From NCBI GenBank assembly GCA_026954015.1, contig JAIXLP010000094.1:1-61164 (forward strand): 61,164 bases of DNA, read 5' to 3'. Numbering within the stretch: position 1 is the stretch's first letter; every line of letters begins with the position of its first letter. This DNA is from Burkholderiales bacterium (GTDB taxonomy: Bacteria; Pseudomonadota; Gammaproteobacteria; Burkholderiales; Burkholderiaceae_C). The notes under the pieces were generated by a model, which did no database searches, was not told the origin of the DNA, and saw only the letters and a list, made by a program, of their open reading frames with translations. Both the position numbers and the translations under genes were made by a program. Below, piece by piece: positions 17,461-25,866 of the stretch.

Positions 17461-18876
17461 TCAATACGCGTTCTTGCCTGTGAAAGCGGCCATTGTACGC
17501 ACGAGGATGGACAGGTCGAGCCACAACGACCAGTTGTTGATGTACTCGATGTCGGACTGGACGCGGTGCACCATCTGGTCCAGGTCACGCGTTTCGCCAC
17601 GGTAACCACGCACCTGCGCCAGGCCCGTGATGCCGGGCTTGATGTTGTGGCGGGCAAAGTACTGCTGGATGCGCTGGGAATATTCGTAGTCATGCTGCAC
17701 CGCGTGCGGGCGCGGTCCCACGAGCGACATTTCACCGCGCAGCACATTGAATATCTGCGGCAATTCATCCAGGCTGGTGCGGCGTATGAACGCACCCACC
17801 CGGGTGACCCGCGGGTCTCCCCGGGTCGCCTGCCGCACGACATCGCCTTCCACTGGATGCACGTACATGCTGCGAAATTTCCAGATACGAAAGGATTCAC
17901 CGTTCCAGCCCAAGCGCGCCTGGCGGAAAAACACCGGGCCCGGGCTGTCGAGCTTGATCGCGATGGCCACCGCCAGCAGCACCGGCGCAATCCCCAAGAG
18001 GATGAACGATGCAAGGATGGTGTCCTCGAGCGCCTTGACGATGCGCCGGGTACCGGTGAGCGGCGTCTCAGACAGCGTCAGCACCGGTACACCGGCGATC
18101 TCCCGCACGCTGTGGTTGATCAGGCGCAGCGCGAAGATATCCGGCACCCAATGGATGGTGACGTGGTGATCGAGCAGCTTGAAATACAGATCCTCGATGA
18201 TCGACGACGCGTGCAGCGGGATCGCGAAATACACCGTGCGTATCTCATGCTGATCGATCAGCGTGAGCAGCTCGCCCAGCGCGCCCAGCACCGGCGGCAA
18301 ACCGCGAACCTCCGAATCGGCGGACTGGGCCGCTTCCGGCAGCGTGACGCAGCCGACGACCCGCTCCGCAAGCCACGGGTTGTGCGTGATCCGCTGCCCC
18401 AGGTATGCTGCGAGCTGCCCCGTGCCGACGATGATGACGTTGTCGGTCTCGACCGCATGCCGGACAAACGATTTTTGCAGCGCCCGCATCACCATGTGCA
18501 GCAACAACTGGGCCAGCAAACCCAGCACGTAGAGCTGCGCAATGAGCCGCCGCGAGAACACATCGGTCTGCTTGGTCAGGAAACCGAGCAACAGCAACAA
18601 CGCAAACGCGAGGCTCCAGGCCTGGATCAGCCGCAATGCCTTGCGGGTGAAACTGGCATTGCTGCGGTAAATCGCGAACCGGTCGTACAGCAGCCCCATG
18701 ATCGCAAGCAACAATACGACCAGCGCGGTGTAGTGCGCGCTCAGTACGCCGATCTGTCGCTCGATCAGCACGTAGGCGATACCCAGGACCGCCACGCCAT
18801 CGAGCATGGCCTGCAACGCGTTACTGAAACTGCCCCGGCGCTGCAGAACGGAGCGTGAACTGCCGATACGGTTCAT
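17461..18876 (-). CDS. Undecaprenyl-phosphate sugar phosphotransferase (polyprenyl glycosylphosphotransferase)
   Basis: The 471-residue protein has four to five N-terminal membrane segments (about 20-130), a Rossmann-like middle part (VIIVGTGQLAAYLG) and a C-terminal bacterial sugar transferase domain (about 275-471). Motifs in the last domain include LDSPGPVFFRQARLGWNG, WKFRSM, TSLDELPQ and FNVLRGEMSLVGPRP, all of the WcaJ/PssA type. The enzyme transfers a sugar-1-phosphate from UDP-sugar to undecaprenyl phosphate, the committed first step of exopolysaccharide repeat-unit assembly at the inner membrane. Its ATG overlaps the stop of the HDOD gene by 4 nt (ATGA), so both are translated together. 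Glucose is the commonest substrate of the family but cannot be read here. Confidence 0.92.
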   Translation of the reverse strand: MNRIGSSRSVLQRRGSFSNALQAMLDGVAVLGIAYVLIERQIGVLSAHYTALVVLLLAIMGLLYDRFAIYRSNASFTRKALRLIQAWSLAFALLLLLGFLTKQTDVFSRRLIAQLYVLGLLAQLLLHMVMRALQKSFVRHAVETDNVIIVGTGQLAAYLGQRITHNPWLAERVVGCVTLPEAAQSADSEVRGLPPVLGALGELLTLIDQHEIRTVYFAIPLHASSIIEDLYFKLLDHHVTIHWVPDIFALRLINHSVREIAGVPVLTLSETPLTGTRRIVKALEDTILASFILLGIAPVLLAVAIAIKLDSPGPVFFRQARLGWNGESFRIWKFRSMYVHPVEGDVVRQATRGDPRVTRVGAFIRRTSLDELPQIFNVLRGEMSLVGPRPHAVQHDYEYSQRIQQYFARHNIKPGITGLAQVRGYRGETRDLDQMVHRVQSDIEYINNWSLWLDLSILVRTMAAFTGKNAY

Positions 18877-19718
18877 GGATACCCGAGCGCACCCAGCAGG
18901 TCTTGGAGCTGCGCCCGCGCCTCGTGGGCGAACACGGTCGCCTGCGCCTCGGGCACTCCAAGCAGCTGTGCGAAGCCTTCGCCCATTGCTTCGACGCCCG
19001 TGCCAAAGACCTGCGGCGACACCAGCGCTGCTTCCTCAAGGCAGCCGAGCAACGCCTGCGCTGCGCCTACGCAGTGCCCCCCCTGGCGCCACTGCGCCAG
19101 CACGGCGGTGATGGATTTGGGCAGACCGAGGGTCACCGCCAATCCCGCGGTGATGCGCGCCGCTTCCTCCTCGAGCAATTCCCGCAATGCCCCGACACGG
19201 GATGCGTCGCTATACGTCGGATAGCGCGTTGCGCGCTGCAGCAAATAGAACACACCCAATTCCGAGACCAAACCACACAAGCCGGCCTCATCGGGATGCG
19301 CGCCGTCATGGCGCGGCGCCAGCACGCGTGCCAGTGCCGAGCGGCGCACGCTTTGCAACCATGCCCGGTCCGCAATCGCTGCCATGTGCGGCGCCAACGT
19401 GCCCGCGCGCATCTGCGCAATCGCAACGGCCGCGGCAGCGGTGCGCACCATGTTGAACCCGACGCGCTGGATGGCCCGCTCGACCGTGAGAATTTCCTGC
19501 CCCGTAGGATTGAACGTCGCGCAATTGGCCAGGCGCAGCAGCCGCGCCATGACCAACGGCTCTGCACCCACGATGGTGCCGACCTGATCCACCGACGCAT
19601 CGGGGTCATCGAGCACGCGACGCAACCCCGCCAGCACCTTCAGGCCGGTAGGAAATTGCGTATCGCCGGCAAGCAGATCTTTCTCTACTGCGACGATGAA
19701 ACCGTGGTGGCTGCTCAT
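18873..19718 (-). CDS. HDOD-domain protein heading the exopolysaccharide gene group
   Basis: The 281-residue soluble protein has a single HDOD domain (about residues 20-225). It shows LKVLAGLRRVLDDPDASVDQ, MARLLRLANCATF, TVERAIQRVGF and a distal GLVSELGVFYLL helix. HDOD proteins share the HD-hydrolase fold but usually lack catalytic residues and act as scaffolds in signalling. No output domain such as GGDEF or EAL is attached. Translational coupling to the sugar transferase that starts polymer synthesis suggests that it controls or assembles that step. Regulation is probably shared with the divergent cyclic-nucleotide-binding gene, 167 bp away. A purely incidental operon position cannot be excluded. 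Confidence 0.82.
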   Translation of the reverse strand: MSSHHGFIVAVEKDLLAGDTQFPTGLKVLAGLRRVLDDPDASVDQVGTIVGAEPLVMARLLRLANCATFNPTGQEILTVERAIQRVGFNMVRTAAAAVAIAQMRAGTLAPHMAAIADRAWLQSVRRSALARVLAPRHDGAHPDEAGLCGLVSELGVFYLLQRATRYPTYSDASRVGALRELLEEEAARITAGLAVTLGLPKSITAVLAQWRQGGHCVGAAQALLGCLEEAALVSPQVFGTGVEAMGEGFAQLLGVPEAQATVFAHEARAQLQDLLGALGYP

Positions 19719-19829
19719 GATGGGATTGGCTTGGTATGGCGCCTCAATGTCGCATCAGCGCACGCCCGGCTCGTCGATTATCACCGATATCCCCCCCTCA
19801 ACCGCAGCGCCCATGGCCGGATCGGCCTA

Positions 19830-19857
19830 TTGCGGAGATTCATGGAGCGGATAGTAT
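19830..19857 (+). promoter_or_regulatory. Putative sigma70 promoter of the cyclic-nucleotide-binding protein gene
   Basis: TTGCGG and TAGTAT are separated by 16 nt, ending 28 nt before the ATG at 19886. The match is moderate; this is a sequence guess. Confidence 0.35.
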
Positions 19858-19885
19858 TCATGACACTCGCCGCACCTACAATCCC

Positions 19886-20392
19886 ATGCTTGAAGCGCTA
19901 CCAACACACTTTGAGTATCTCGGCAATGCGCAAGATTACGCCGCTGATATTCATGAAATATTTGGCAACGCGCCACTGTTCGAGCCCCTGGATCTGGCCG
20001 AAACGACCCTGCTGTGCAATTTCATGGCGGTGTATTCCGCACACACCAACACCACGCTGTTGCACCAAGGTGAGTCACCGGCATACATGATCATCCTGCT
20101 CACCGGCGCGGCGCGCGCGGTGCGTGTCGCGCCCGACGGGCGTCGCACCTGGCTGCACGGTCTGCAACCGGGAGGCACGTTCGGTGAGCTGGCAATGCTG
20201 GACAACGAGCCGCTGCGCGCCTCATGTGTCTCTACCGAGCCGGTGGATTTCGTGGTGCTCTCGCGTGACGCGTTCCGGGACGTCCTGCTGACGCTGCCGC
20301 GCCTGGGCAACAAGCTGTTGATGCTGTTCCTGCGCTCAACCTCCGAGCGCCTGCAACTGGCCGAATCGTTCCTGCCCGAATCGGTCGGCTGA
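19886..20392 (+). CDS. Stand-alone cyclic nucleotide-binding domain protein
   Basis: The 168-residue protein consists of one CAP-type effector domain. It contains LLHQGESPAYMIILLTGAARAV and the phosphate-binding cassette GGTFGELAMLDNEPLRASCV, with the Gly-Glu and Arg that bind cyclic-nucleotide phosphate largely conserved. No helix-turn-helix follows; the C-terminus is a short helix (LFLRSTSERLQLAESF). It therefore probably senses cAMP, cGMP or another ligand without binding DNA itself. A longer frame from 19736 exists, but the ATG at 19886 opens the homologous region. It is divergent from the HDOD-sugar transferase genes, which hints at a shared control region for exopolysaccharide synthesis. 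Confidence 0.8.
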   Translation: MLEALPTHFEYLGNAQDYAADIHEIFGNAPLFEPLDLAETTLLCNFMAVYSAHTNTTLLHQGESPAYMIILLTGAARAVRVAPDGRRTWLHGLQPGGTFGELAMLDNEPLRASCVSTEPVDFVVLSRDAFRDVLLTLPRLGNKLLMLFLRSTSERLQLAESFLPESVG

Positions 20393-20469
20393 ACACATCC
20401 CTCCCAGCACAGCCGGTGGGCACGCGCCCACGACGCTGCCTCGCCACGCCTATCAGGTAGCGCGGAACG

Positions 20470-20488
20470 CGCCGCGATTCACGCGGCG
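20470..20488 (+). terminator. Hairpin after the cyclic-nucleotide-binding protein gene
   Basis: The perfect inverted repeat CGCCGCG-ATTCA-CGCGGCG is followed by a pyrimidine run (TCTCCTCTCC), not a pure T-tract. It lies 78 bp after the stop and may end the transcript. Confidence 0.4.
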
Positions 20489-20579
20489 TCTCCTCTCCAG
20501 AATCACCATTCCCACACCAAGCAAGGCAAGGCCGCACGCGGAGGTCCGCGACTGCGTTCGTCCTCGGGTTAATCAGTAA

Positions 20580-20607
20580 CTGAGAAGATGCCTGCGCTTG
20601 TCATAAT
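20580..20607 (+). promoter_or_regulatory. Possible sigma70 promoter of the Liv-type importer operon
   Basis: CTGAGA and CATAAT are spaced by 16 nt, and the box ends 45 nt before the ATG at 20653. AAGGAGA, an excellent ribosome site, follows at 20642-20648. The -35 box is weak. Confidence 0.35.
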
Positions 20608-20652
20608 GGCTCATCAGCATCCGAACGATGCGCTACCCCTTGAAGGAGACTC

Positions 20653-21813
20653 ATGAAACACACTCTACTTGCCGCCGCCGCGGCCCTGGCTTTCGGTTTA
20701 CCCGCATACGCACAGACCCCGGTGAAGATCGGGTTCATGGGGGTGCTCTCGGGCCCGCAAGCGGCACTGGGACAGGACATGCTGGACGCCTTCATGCTGG
20801 TCGTGAACGAAAACGGCGGCAAGCTGGGCGGCGTGCCCGTCGAAATCCTGCGTCGTGACAGCCAGCTCAAGCCCGAGGTGGCCAACCAGATCGCCGACGA
20901 GCTGATCGAAAAGGAGAAAGTGCCGATCGTCACCGGCATGACGTTCTCCAACATCCTCATGGCCGTCGGCAAAAAGCTCTCGAACGCGGGGATCGTGGTC
21001 GTCGGCTCGAATGCCGGGCCGGCGCCGCTGGCGGGCGCACAGTGCGCAGCCAACCTGTTCGTCGTGTCCAAGCAGAACGACCAGTTCGCCGAGGCGATGG
21101 GCAAGTACGCCGCCGACAAGGGCTACAAGCGCATCATCTCGATGACGCCCAACTACCAGGCCGGCAAGGACTACATCGCGGGTTTCAAACGCCTGTACAA
21201 GATGCCGCTGCTCGACGAGATCTACACGCCACTGAGCCAGCTGGATTTCTCCGCAGAAATCGCGCGCATTTCCTCCGAGAAACCCGATGCGGTTTACGCT
21301 TTCTACCCGGGCGGTCTCGGCGTGAGCTTTGTGCGCGCTTACCAGCAGGCGGGGCTGCTCGGCAAGATCCCGCTGCTCACGACGTCGACAACCGACGGAA
21401 CGACACTGCCCGCGCTCAAGGACACGGCGATCGGTGTGTTGTTGAGCTCCTCCTGGGGGCCGGACATGCCCAGCGCGAGCAACCAGAAGTTCGTGGCCGA
21501 CTTCGAGGGCAAATACAAGCGCACGCCATCGGAATACGCGGCGTACTCCTACGACGCGGCGCTGCTGATCGATTCGGCGCTGCGCAAGACGGGCGGCAGC
21601 ACCGAGCGGGGTGCCCTCACCGCGGCGCTCAAGGCGGCCGACTTCAAGTCGGTGCGCGGCAACTTCAAATTCGGCAACAACCACTACCCCATTCAGGACT
21701 TCTACGTCTACGAAGTCGCCAAGGACGCCAAGGGCAACGCCAACATCAAGACGGTGTCCAAGCAGCTGAGCGATTATCAGGACGTGTACGCCAAAGACTG
21801 CACGATGAAGTAG
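20653..21813 (+). CDS. Periplasmic substrate-binding protein of a branched-chain/aromatic-type ABC importer
   Basis: The 386-residue protein has a signal peptide (GLPAYAQ) followed by the type I periplasmic binding fold: VKIGFMGVLSGPQAALGQDM, RRDSQLKPEVANQIADELI, VVVGSNAGPAP and DAVYAFYPGGLGVSFVRAYQQAG. It is of the LivK/Peripla_BP_6 family. Homologues in betaproteobacteria bind either branched-chain amino acids or aromatic acids. The downstream genes suggest a carbon compound rather than a nutrient amino acid, but this is inference. A strong ribosome site, AAGGAGA, precedes the start. It is the first gene of a seven-gene plus-strand operon. Confidence 0.9.
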   Translation: MKHTLLAAAAALAFGLPAYAQTPVKIGFMGVLSGPQAALGQDMLDAFMLVVNENGGKLGGVPVEILRRDSQLKPEVANQIADELIEKEKVPIVTGMTFSNILMAVGKKLSNAGIVVVGSNAGPAPLAGAQCAANLFVVSKQNDQFAEAMGKYAADKGYKRIISMTPNYQAGKDYIAGFKRLYKMPLLDEIYTPLSQLDFSAEIARISSEKPDAVYAFYPGGLGVSFVRAYQQAGLLGKIPLLTTSTTDGTTLPALKDTAIGVLLSSSWGPDMPSASNQKFVADFEGKYKRTPSEYAAYSYDAALLIDSALRKTGGSTERGALTAALKAADFKSVRGNFKFGNNHYPIQDFYVYEVAKDAKGNANIKTVSKQLSDYQDVYAKDCTMK

Positions 21814-21832
21814 GCACGGCGGAGCACGCCAC

Positions 21833-22750
21833 GTGGTCTGGAGCCTGCTGTTTTCCCAGGTACTGAACGGGGTGCAGCTCGGGATGCTGCTGTTTCTGCT
21901 GTCGGCCGGCCTCACGCTGGTTTTCGGCATCATGAACTTCATCAACCTGAGCCACGGCTCGTTCTACATGCTAGGCGCTTACTTCGCCGCAGCGACGCTC
22001 GCGCACTCCGGCTCGTTCCTGCTGGCCGGTCTCGTGGGCGTCGGCGGTGTCATGCTGTTGGCGTTCGTGCTGGAGCGCCTGGCGCTGCGGCGCCTCTACC
22101 CCATGGGGCACCTGAACCAGGTGCTCGCAACGCTCGGGCTGCTGATGTTCTTCAACGAAGCGGTGCGCATGGTCTGGGGCGCGCAGCCGGTATTCACTTC
22201 GCAGCCCGCGTGGCTCAACGGCTCGGTGCCGCTGTTCGGCATGGCCTACCCCTCCTACCGCCTGATGATCATCATCGCCGGCGTCGTGCTGGCGCTGGGC
22301 ATTTACGTGCTGATCCACAAGACGCGCGTGGGCATGCTGGTACGCGCCAGCTCCACCCATCCGGACACCGTGGCGGCGCTGGGCGTCAATGCACGGCTGC
22401 TGAACACGCTGCTGTTTTCGGTCGGCGCGGGGCTCGCGGCACTTTCAGGCTGGCTGGTCGGGCCCATCGTCTCGGTGCAGTCGGGCATGGGAGACGACGT
22501 GCTGATCCTCGCGCTCGTGGTCATCGTGATCGGTGGCATCGGCTCGATACGCGGTGCGTTCTATGCCGCGTTGCTGGTGGGTCTCGTCGATACCATGGGC
22601 CGCGCCTACATGCCGCAGATCACACGCCAGTTCTTTGAGCGCAGCGTGGCCGATGCCGCAGGCCCAGCCCTGGCGTCCATGCTCATCTACCTCTTCATGG
22701 CCGCTATCCTGGCGGTGAGACCCGGCGGCTTGTTCCCGGCCAACCGCTGA
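21833..22750 (+). CDS. livH: Liv-type ABC importer permease (LivH family)
   Basis: The 305-residue inner-membrane permease has about eight hydrophobic segments. Typical LivH phrases are FGIMNFINLSHGSFYMLGAY near the N-terminus and LALVVIVIGGIGSIRGAFYAALLVG, the EAA-like coupling loop. The start is GTG at 21833 with GGAG about 8 nt upstream, 19 nt after the binding-protein stop. It forms a heterodimer with the LivM protein encoded next. The substrate is unknown. Confidence 0.92.
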   Translation: MVWSLLFSQVLNGVQLGMLLFLLSAGLTLVFGIMNFINLSHGSFYMLGAYFAAATLAHSGSFLLAGLVGVGGVMLLAFVLERLALRRLYPMGHLNQVLATLGLLMFFNEAVRMVWGAQPVFTSQPAWLNGSVPLFGMAYPSYRLMIIIAGVVLALGIYVLIHKTRVGMLVRASSTHPDTVAALGVNARLLNTLLFSVGAGLAALSGWLVGPIVSVQSGMGDDVLILALVVIVIGGIGSIRGAFYAALLVGLVDTMGRAYMPQITRQFFERSVADAAGPALASMLIYLFMAAILAVRPGGLFPANR

Positions 22751-22759
22751 CTGCCGCCG

Positions 22760-23722
22760 ATGTTTCCCGAACCGATTTCCTGGCACTCGCCCCGCCCCTG
22801 GCTCGCTACCGCGATCATCCTGCTGCTGTTGTGCGTCCCGCTGCTTTCGCAATGGGCCGGCTCGAGCTTCTATCTGAGTTTTGCCACGCGCATCGTGGTG
22901 TTTGCGATCGCGGTGAGCGGGCTCAATCTTGTGCTGGGCTACGGCGGCCTGATCAGCATGGGACACGCGCTCTACGTCGGCCTGGGTGCGTACGTCGTCG
23001 GCATCAGTGCCGCCAACGGACTCACCGATGGCTGGGTGCAACTGGCGATCGCACTGGCACTCGCCGCCGCGGTCGCACTCATCACCGGGCTGGTCTCGCT
23101 GCGCACGCGCGGCATCGGCTTCATCATGATCACGCTGGCATTCAACCAGATGTTCTACTTTCTCGCGGTGAGCCTCAAACAGTACGGCGGTGACGACGGC
23201 CTGCCACTGAGCGAACGCAGCGTGCTCACGCCGCTGCCCTCGCTGGATGGAAAGCTCGCGCTCTACTATCTGTGCCTCGCCACGCTGTTCATCGTGATGT
23301 ACCTCGTCTGGCGGCTGGTGCACAGCCGCTTCGGCTACGTTCTGCGGGGCTTTCAGGCCAACGAACGGCGCATGCTGGCGGCAGGTTTCCCACGCGTGCG
23401 CTACCAGCTCAGCGCCTACGTGCTGTCGGCCCTGATCTGCACCATCGCCGGCATGCTGCAGGCTAACCTCACGGCTTTCGCCGCGCCTTCGTACATGTCC
23501 TGGCAGGCATCGGGTGAACTGATCCTCATCGTCGTGCTCGGCGGCATGGGCACCGTGGTGGGCCCGGTGCTGGGCGCGGCCATCCTGCTCGTGCTCGAGG
23601 AGCTGCTGTCCGGCGTAACGCAACACTGGATGGCGATCATGGGGCTGGCCATCCTGCTCGTCGCGCTCGTCTCGCAAAAAGGGATCTGGGGGGCGCTGCG
23701 CCGTCGCGAGGGCAAGCCATGA
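22760..23722 (+). CDS. livM: Liv-type ABC importer permease (LivM family)
   Basis: The 320-residue permease has about nine membrane segments. AVSGLNLVLGYGGLISMGHALYVGLGAYV (positions about 52-80) and the coupling loop LIVVLGGMGTVVGPVLGAAI are typical of LivM. It pairs with LivH and docks LivG and LivF. The last residues are KKGIWGALRRREGKP-like and basic. It lies 9 nt after livH and overlaps livG by 4 nt (ATGA), so stoichiometry is probably set by coupling. Confidence 0.92.
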   Translation: MFPEPISWHSPRPWLATAIILLLLCVPLLSQWAGSSFYLSFATRIVVFAIAVSGLNLVLGYGGLISMGHALYVGLGAYVVGISAANGLTDGWVQLAIALALAAAVALITGLVSLRTRGIGFIMITLAFNQMFYFLAVSLKQYGGDDGLPLSERSVLTPLPSLDGKLALYYLCLATLFIVMYLVWRLVHSRFGYVLRGFQANERRMLAAGFPRVRYQLSAYVLSALICTIAGMLQANLTAFAAPSYMSWQASGELILIVVLGGMGTVVGPVLGAAILLVLEELLSGVTQHWMAIMGLAILLVALVSQKGIWGALRRREGKP

Positions 23723-24462
23723 GTGCAACCCTGGAGGTGCGCCAACTCGTCAAACGCTTTGGCGGCCTGGTCGCAACCGACCATTTCGATCTTGCACTCC
23801 CGCAAGGCGAGACGCACGCGCTGATCGGCCCGAACGGGGCCGGCAAGACGACGGTGATGGGCCAGCTCACCGGCGAGATCCTGCCCGACAGCGGCTCCAT
23901 CGTCTTCAACGGCAAAGACATCACCCGCTGGAGCACACCCGAGCGGGCACTCGGCGGCATTGCGCGCTCCTACCAGATCACGCAATTGCTTGAAGGCTTT
24001 ACCGTGCTCGAAAACGTGATGCTCATGGTGCAGGCGCACCAGGGCCATTCGTTTCACGGTTGGCGCCCTGCACGGCGCCAGGACGCGCTGGTGCAACCCG
24101 CACTGGAGGCGCTAAGGCAGGTGGGGCTGGAAACCCGCGCCGACGACGACGTGACGGCGCTGGCCCATGGCGAGCACCGCCAACTGGAACTGGCGATGGC
24201 GCTGGCGATGCAGCCGCAATTGCTGCTGCTCGACGAGCCACTGGCCGGCATGAGCCACGTCGAGTCGATGCAGATGGTGGCGCTGCTGCAGGGCCTGAAA
24301 GGCAAGTACACGATGCTGCTCGTCGAGCACGACATGCAGGCGGTGTTCAGCCTGGCCGATCGCGTCAGCGTGCTGGTCTACGGTCACGTGATCGCATGCG
24401 GCACACCCGCCGAGGTCCAGATCGACGACAAGGTGCGCGAAGCCTATCTCGGAGACCACTGA
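23719..24462 (+). CDS. livG: Liv-type ABC importer ATPase (LivG family)
   Basis: The 247-residue ATPase has Walker A GPNGAGKTT, a Q-loop near TGEILPD, the LivG-specific ARSYQITQLLEGFTVLENV, Walker B LLLLDEPLAGM and switch histidine LLVEHDM. The usual LSYGE-type signature is here ALAHGEHRQLELAMALA, slightly divergent (AHGEHRQ) but normal for aromatic-type importers. The gene overlaps livM by 4 nt and livF by 1 nt. Confidence 0.92.
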   Translation: MSATLEVRQLVKRFGGLVATDHFDLALPQGETHALIGPNGAGKTTVMGQLTGEILPDSGSIVFNGKDITRWSTPERALGGIARSYQITQLLEGFTVLENVMLMVQAHQGHSFHGWRPARRQDALVQPALEALRQVGLETRADDDVTALAHGEHRQLELAMALAMQPQLLLLDEPLAGMSHVESMQMVALLQGLKGKYTMLLVEHDMQAVFSLADRVSVLVYGHVIACGTPAEVQIDDKVREAYLGDH

Positions 24463-25169
24463 TGGCCTGGCTGGAGATACAGAAACTGCAGGCTGGCTAC
24501 GGCGGCAATCGCGTGCTGCACGACATTGGCTTCAGCGTGGACGACGGGCACATCACCTCGCTGCTGGGCCGTAACGGCATGGGCAAGACCACCACGCTCA
24601 AATGCGTGATCGGCCTCATCAAACCGTACGCGGGCACGATCCACGTCGCGGGACAACCGACCGCAGGCATGGCCGCCTTCGAGATCGCGCGTCTGGGGGT
24701 GGGCTGGGTGCCTGAAGGGCGGCAGATCTTCCCCACGCTGACCGTGGAAGAGAACCTGCTGGCCACCGCCGCCGATCGCCACCACGCGGCCGATCGTTAC
24801 ACGCTGCAGCGCGTTTACGAATTCTTCCCGCGCCTGCAGGAGCGCCAGCGCAACATGGGCAACCAGCTCTCGGGAGGCGAACAGCAGATGCTCGCGATCG
24901 GGCGGGCGCTGATGACCAACCCCAAGCTGCTGATCCTGGACGAAGCCACCGAAGGCCTGGCGCCGCTGATCCGGGCCGAGATCTGGCGCGTGCTCGGCGA
25001 GTTGCGCAACACGGGCATGGCGATGATCGTGGTGGACAAGAACCTGGGGCCCTTGATGTCGCTGGCCGACCACCACGTCGTGATCGAAAAAGGCCGCGTG
25101 GCCTGGCAGGGCAGCTCCGAGGCGCTGCGGGCCGAACAGGCCACCGTCGAACAGTATCTGGGGGTTTGA
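24462..25169 (+). CDS. livF: Liv-type ABC importer ATPase (LivF family)
   Basis: The 235-residue ATPase has Walker A GRNGMGKTT, LivF-type VPEGRQIFPTLTVEENL, signature LSGGEQQMLAIGRAL, Walker B LLILDEATEGLAP and a following VDKNLGP, in which the usual switch histidine (VEQN/VEHN in relatives) reads as lysine-asparagine. That is common in LivF-like subunits. The start ATG at 24462 overlaps the livG stop (TGATG). A longer frame running back to 24060 is a frame coincidence inside livG. Confidence 0.92.
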   Translation: MAWLEIQKLQAGYGGNRVLHDIGFSVDDGHITSLLGRNGMGKTTTLKCVIGLIKPYAGTIHVAGQPTAGMAAFEIARLGVGWVPEGRQIFPTLTVEENLLATAADRHHAADRYTLQRVYEFFPRLQERQRNMGNQLSGGEQQMLAIGRALMTNPKLLILDEATEGLAPLIRAEIWRVLGELRNTGMAMIVVDKNLGPLMSLADHHVVIEKGRVAWQGSSEALRAEQATVEQYLGV

Positions 25170-25209
25170 TACCTCATTGGACCTCTCTCTGGCAACACCT
25201 GAGGCCCAG

Positions 25210-25866
25210 ATGACGGTGCGCCGGGCGGCGCGCGCGCTGGGTCGCCACGGATTGCTGCACGCTTACGGCCACTGCAGCATGCGGCTGGACGCGCGGCACT
25301 TTCTGGTTTGCGCCAGCCAGCCGCCAGGCACGATCGGCGTCGGCGTGCCCGGATCGGTGGTTGCGATCGAGGGTGACTTTCCGCCCGACCTGCTGGGCGA
25401 GGTACGCATCCACCGTGAAATCTACCGGCGCCGTCCCGACATCGGCGGCATAGTGCGCAGCATGCCGCCACGCACCATGTCGCTGTCGGCCTTGCGCCGC
25501 ACACCGCGCGTGCTGCACGGCATGGGCTGCTATTTCTCGCCCGGCGTGCCGCTGTGGGATGACGTGCAATTACTGCGATCAGACGAGCAGGCGAGCGCTG
25601 TGGTCGACCTGATGGGTAGCGCACCGGCCATCGTGATGCGAGGCAACGGCGCGGTCACCTGCGCCGCCAGCCTGCCCGATGCCGTGGTGCTGGCCTGGTA
25701 CCTGGAAGACGCCGCTCGGGTTGACCTGGACTGCCTGTACACCGGCATGCATGCCGCCGAAATTGCACCAGCCGAGGCCGCGCAACGTGCCACACGAGCG
25801 GGAACGATCTTCAAGCGCATGTGGGACTACTTGACGCACGACGATCCGGAGAGCCCGGCGCCATGA
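25210..25866 (+). CDS. Class II aldolase/adducin-family protein without the metal-binding histidines
   Basis: The protein has 218 residues from the ATG at 25210, which has TGAGG 5 nt upstream; a TTG at 25177 would add 11 residues. The fold is clear: RRAARALGRHGLLHAYGHCSMRL, VGVPGSVVAIEGD, LLGEVRIHREIYRRRPDIG and a C-terminal DAARVDLDCLYTG. In active relatives IYRxRPDV is followed by VVHTHPP, and later by NHG; the two zinc histidines and the third are replaced here by RSMPP and GNG. The catalytic glutamate of GEVRIHREI seems kept. It is therefore probably inactive as a metal aldolase, or has a new activity. It overlaps the next gene by 4 nt. Confidence 0.8.
   Translation: MTVRRAARALGRHGLLHAYGHCSMRLDARHFLVCASQPPGTIGVGVPGSVVAIEGDFPPDLLGEVRIHREIYRRRPDIGGIVRSMPPRTMSLSALRRTPRVLHGMGCYFSPGVPLWDDVQLLRSDEQASAVVDLMGSAPAIVMRGNGAVTCAASLPDAVVLAWYLEDAARVDLDCLYTGMHAAEIAPAEAAQRATRAGTIFKRMWDYLTHDDPESPAP

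Noticed and set aside
16773-18014. 413-residue frame that would fuse the PEP-CTERM protein to upstream sequence
   Set aside because: The first 190 or so residues lie out of frame inside the sugar transferase gene and are Arg/Ser-rich; the real protein starts with a signal peptide at 17354.
17263-18858. 531-residue plus-strand frame opposite the sugar transferase
   Set aside because: Low-complexity, charged translation; the minus strand carries a clear sugar transferase.
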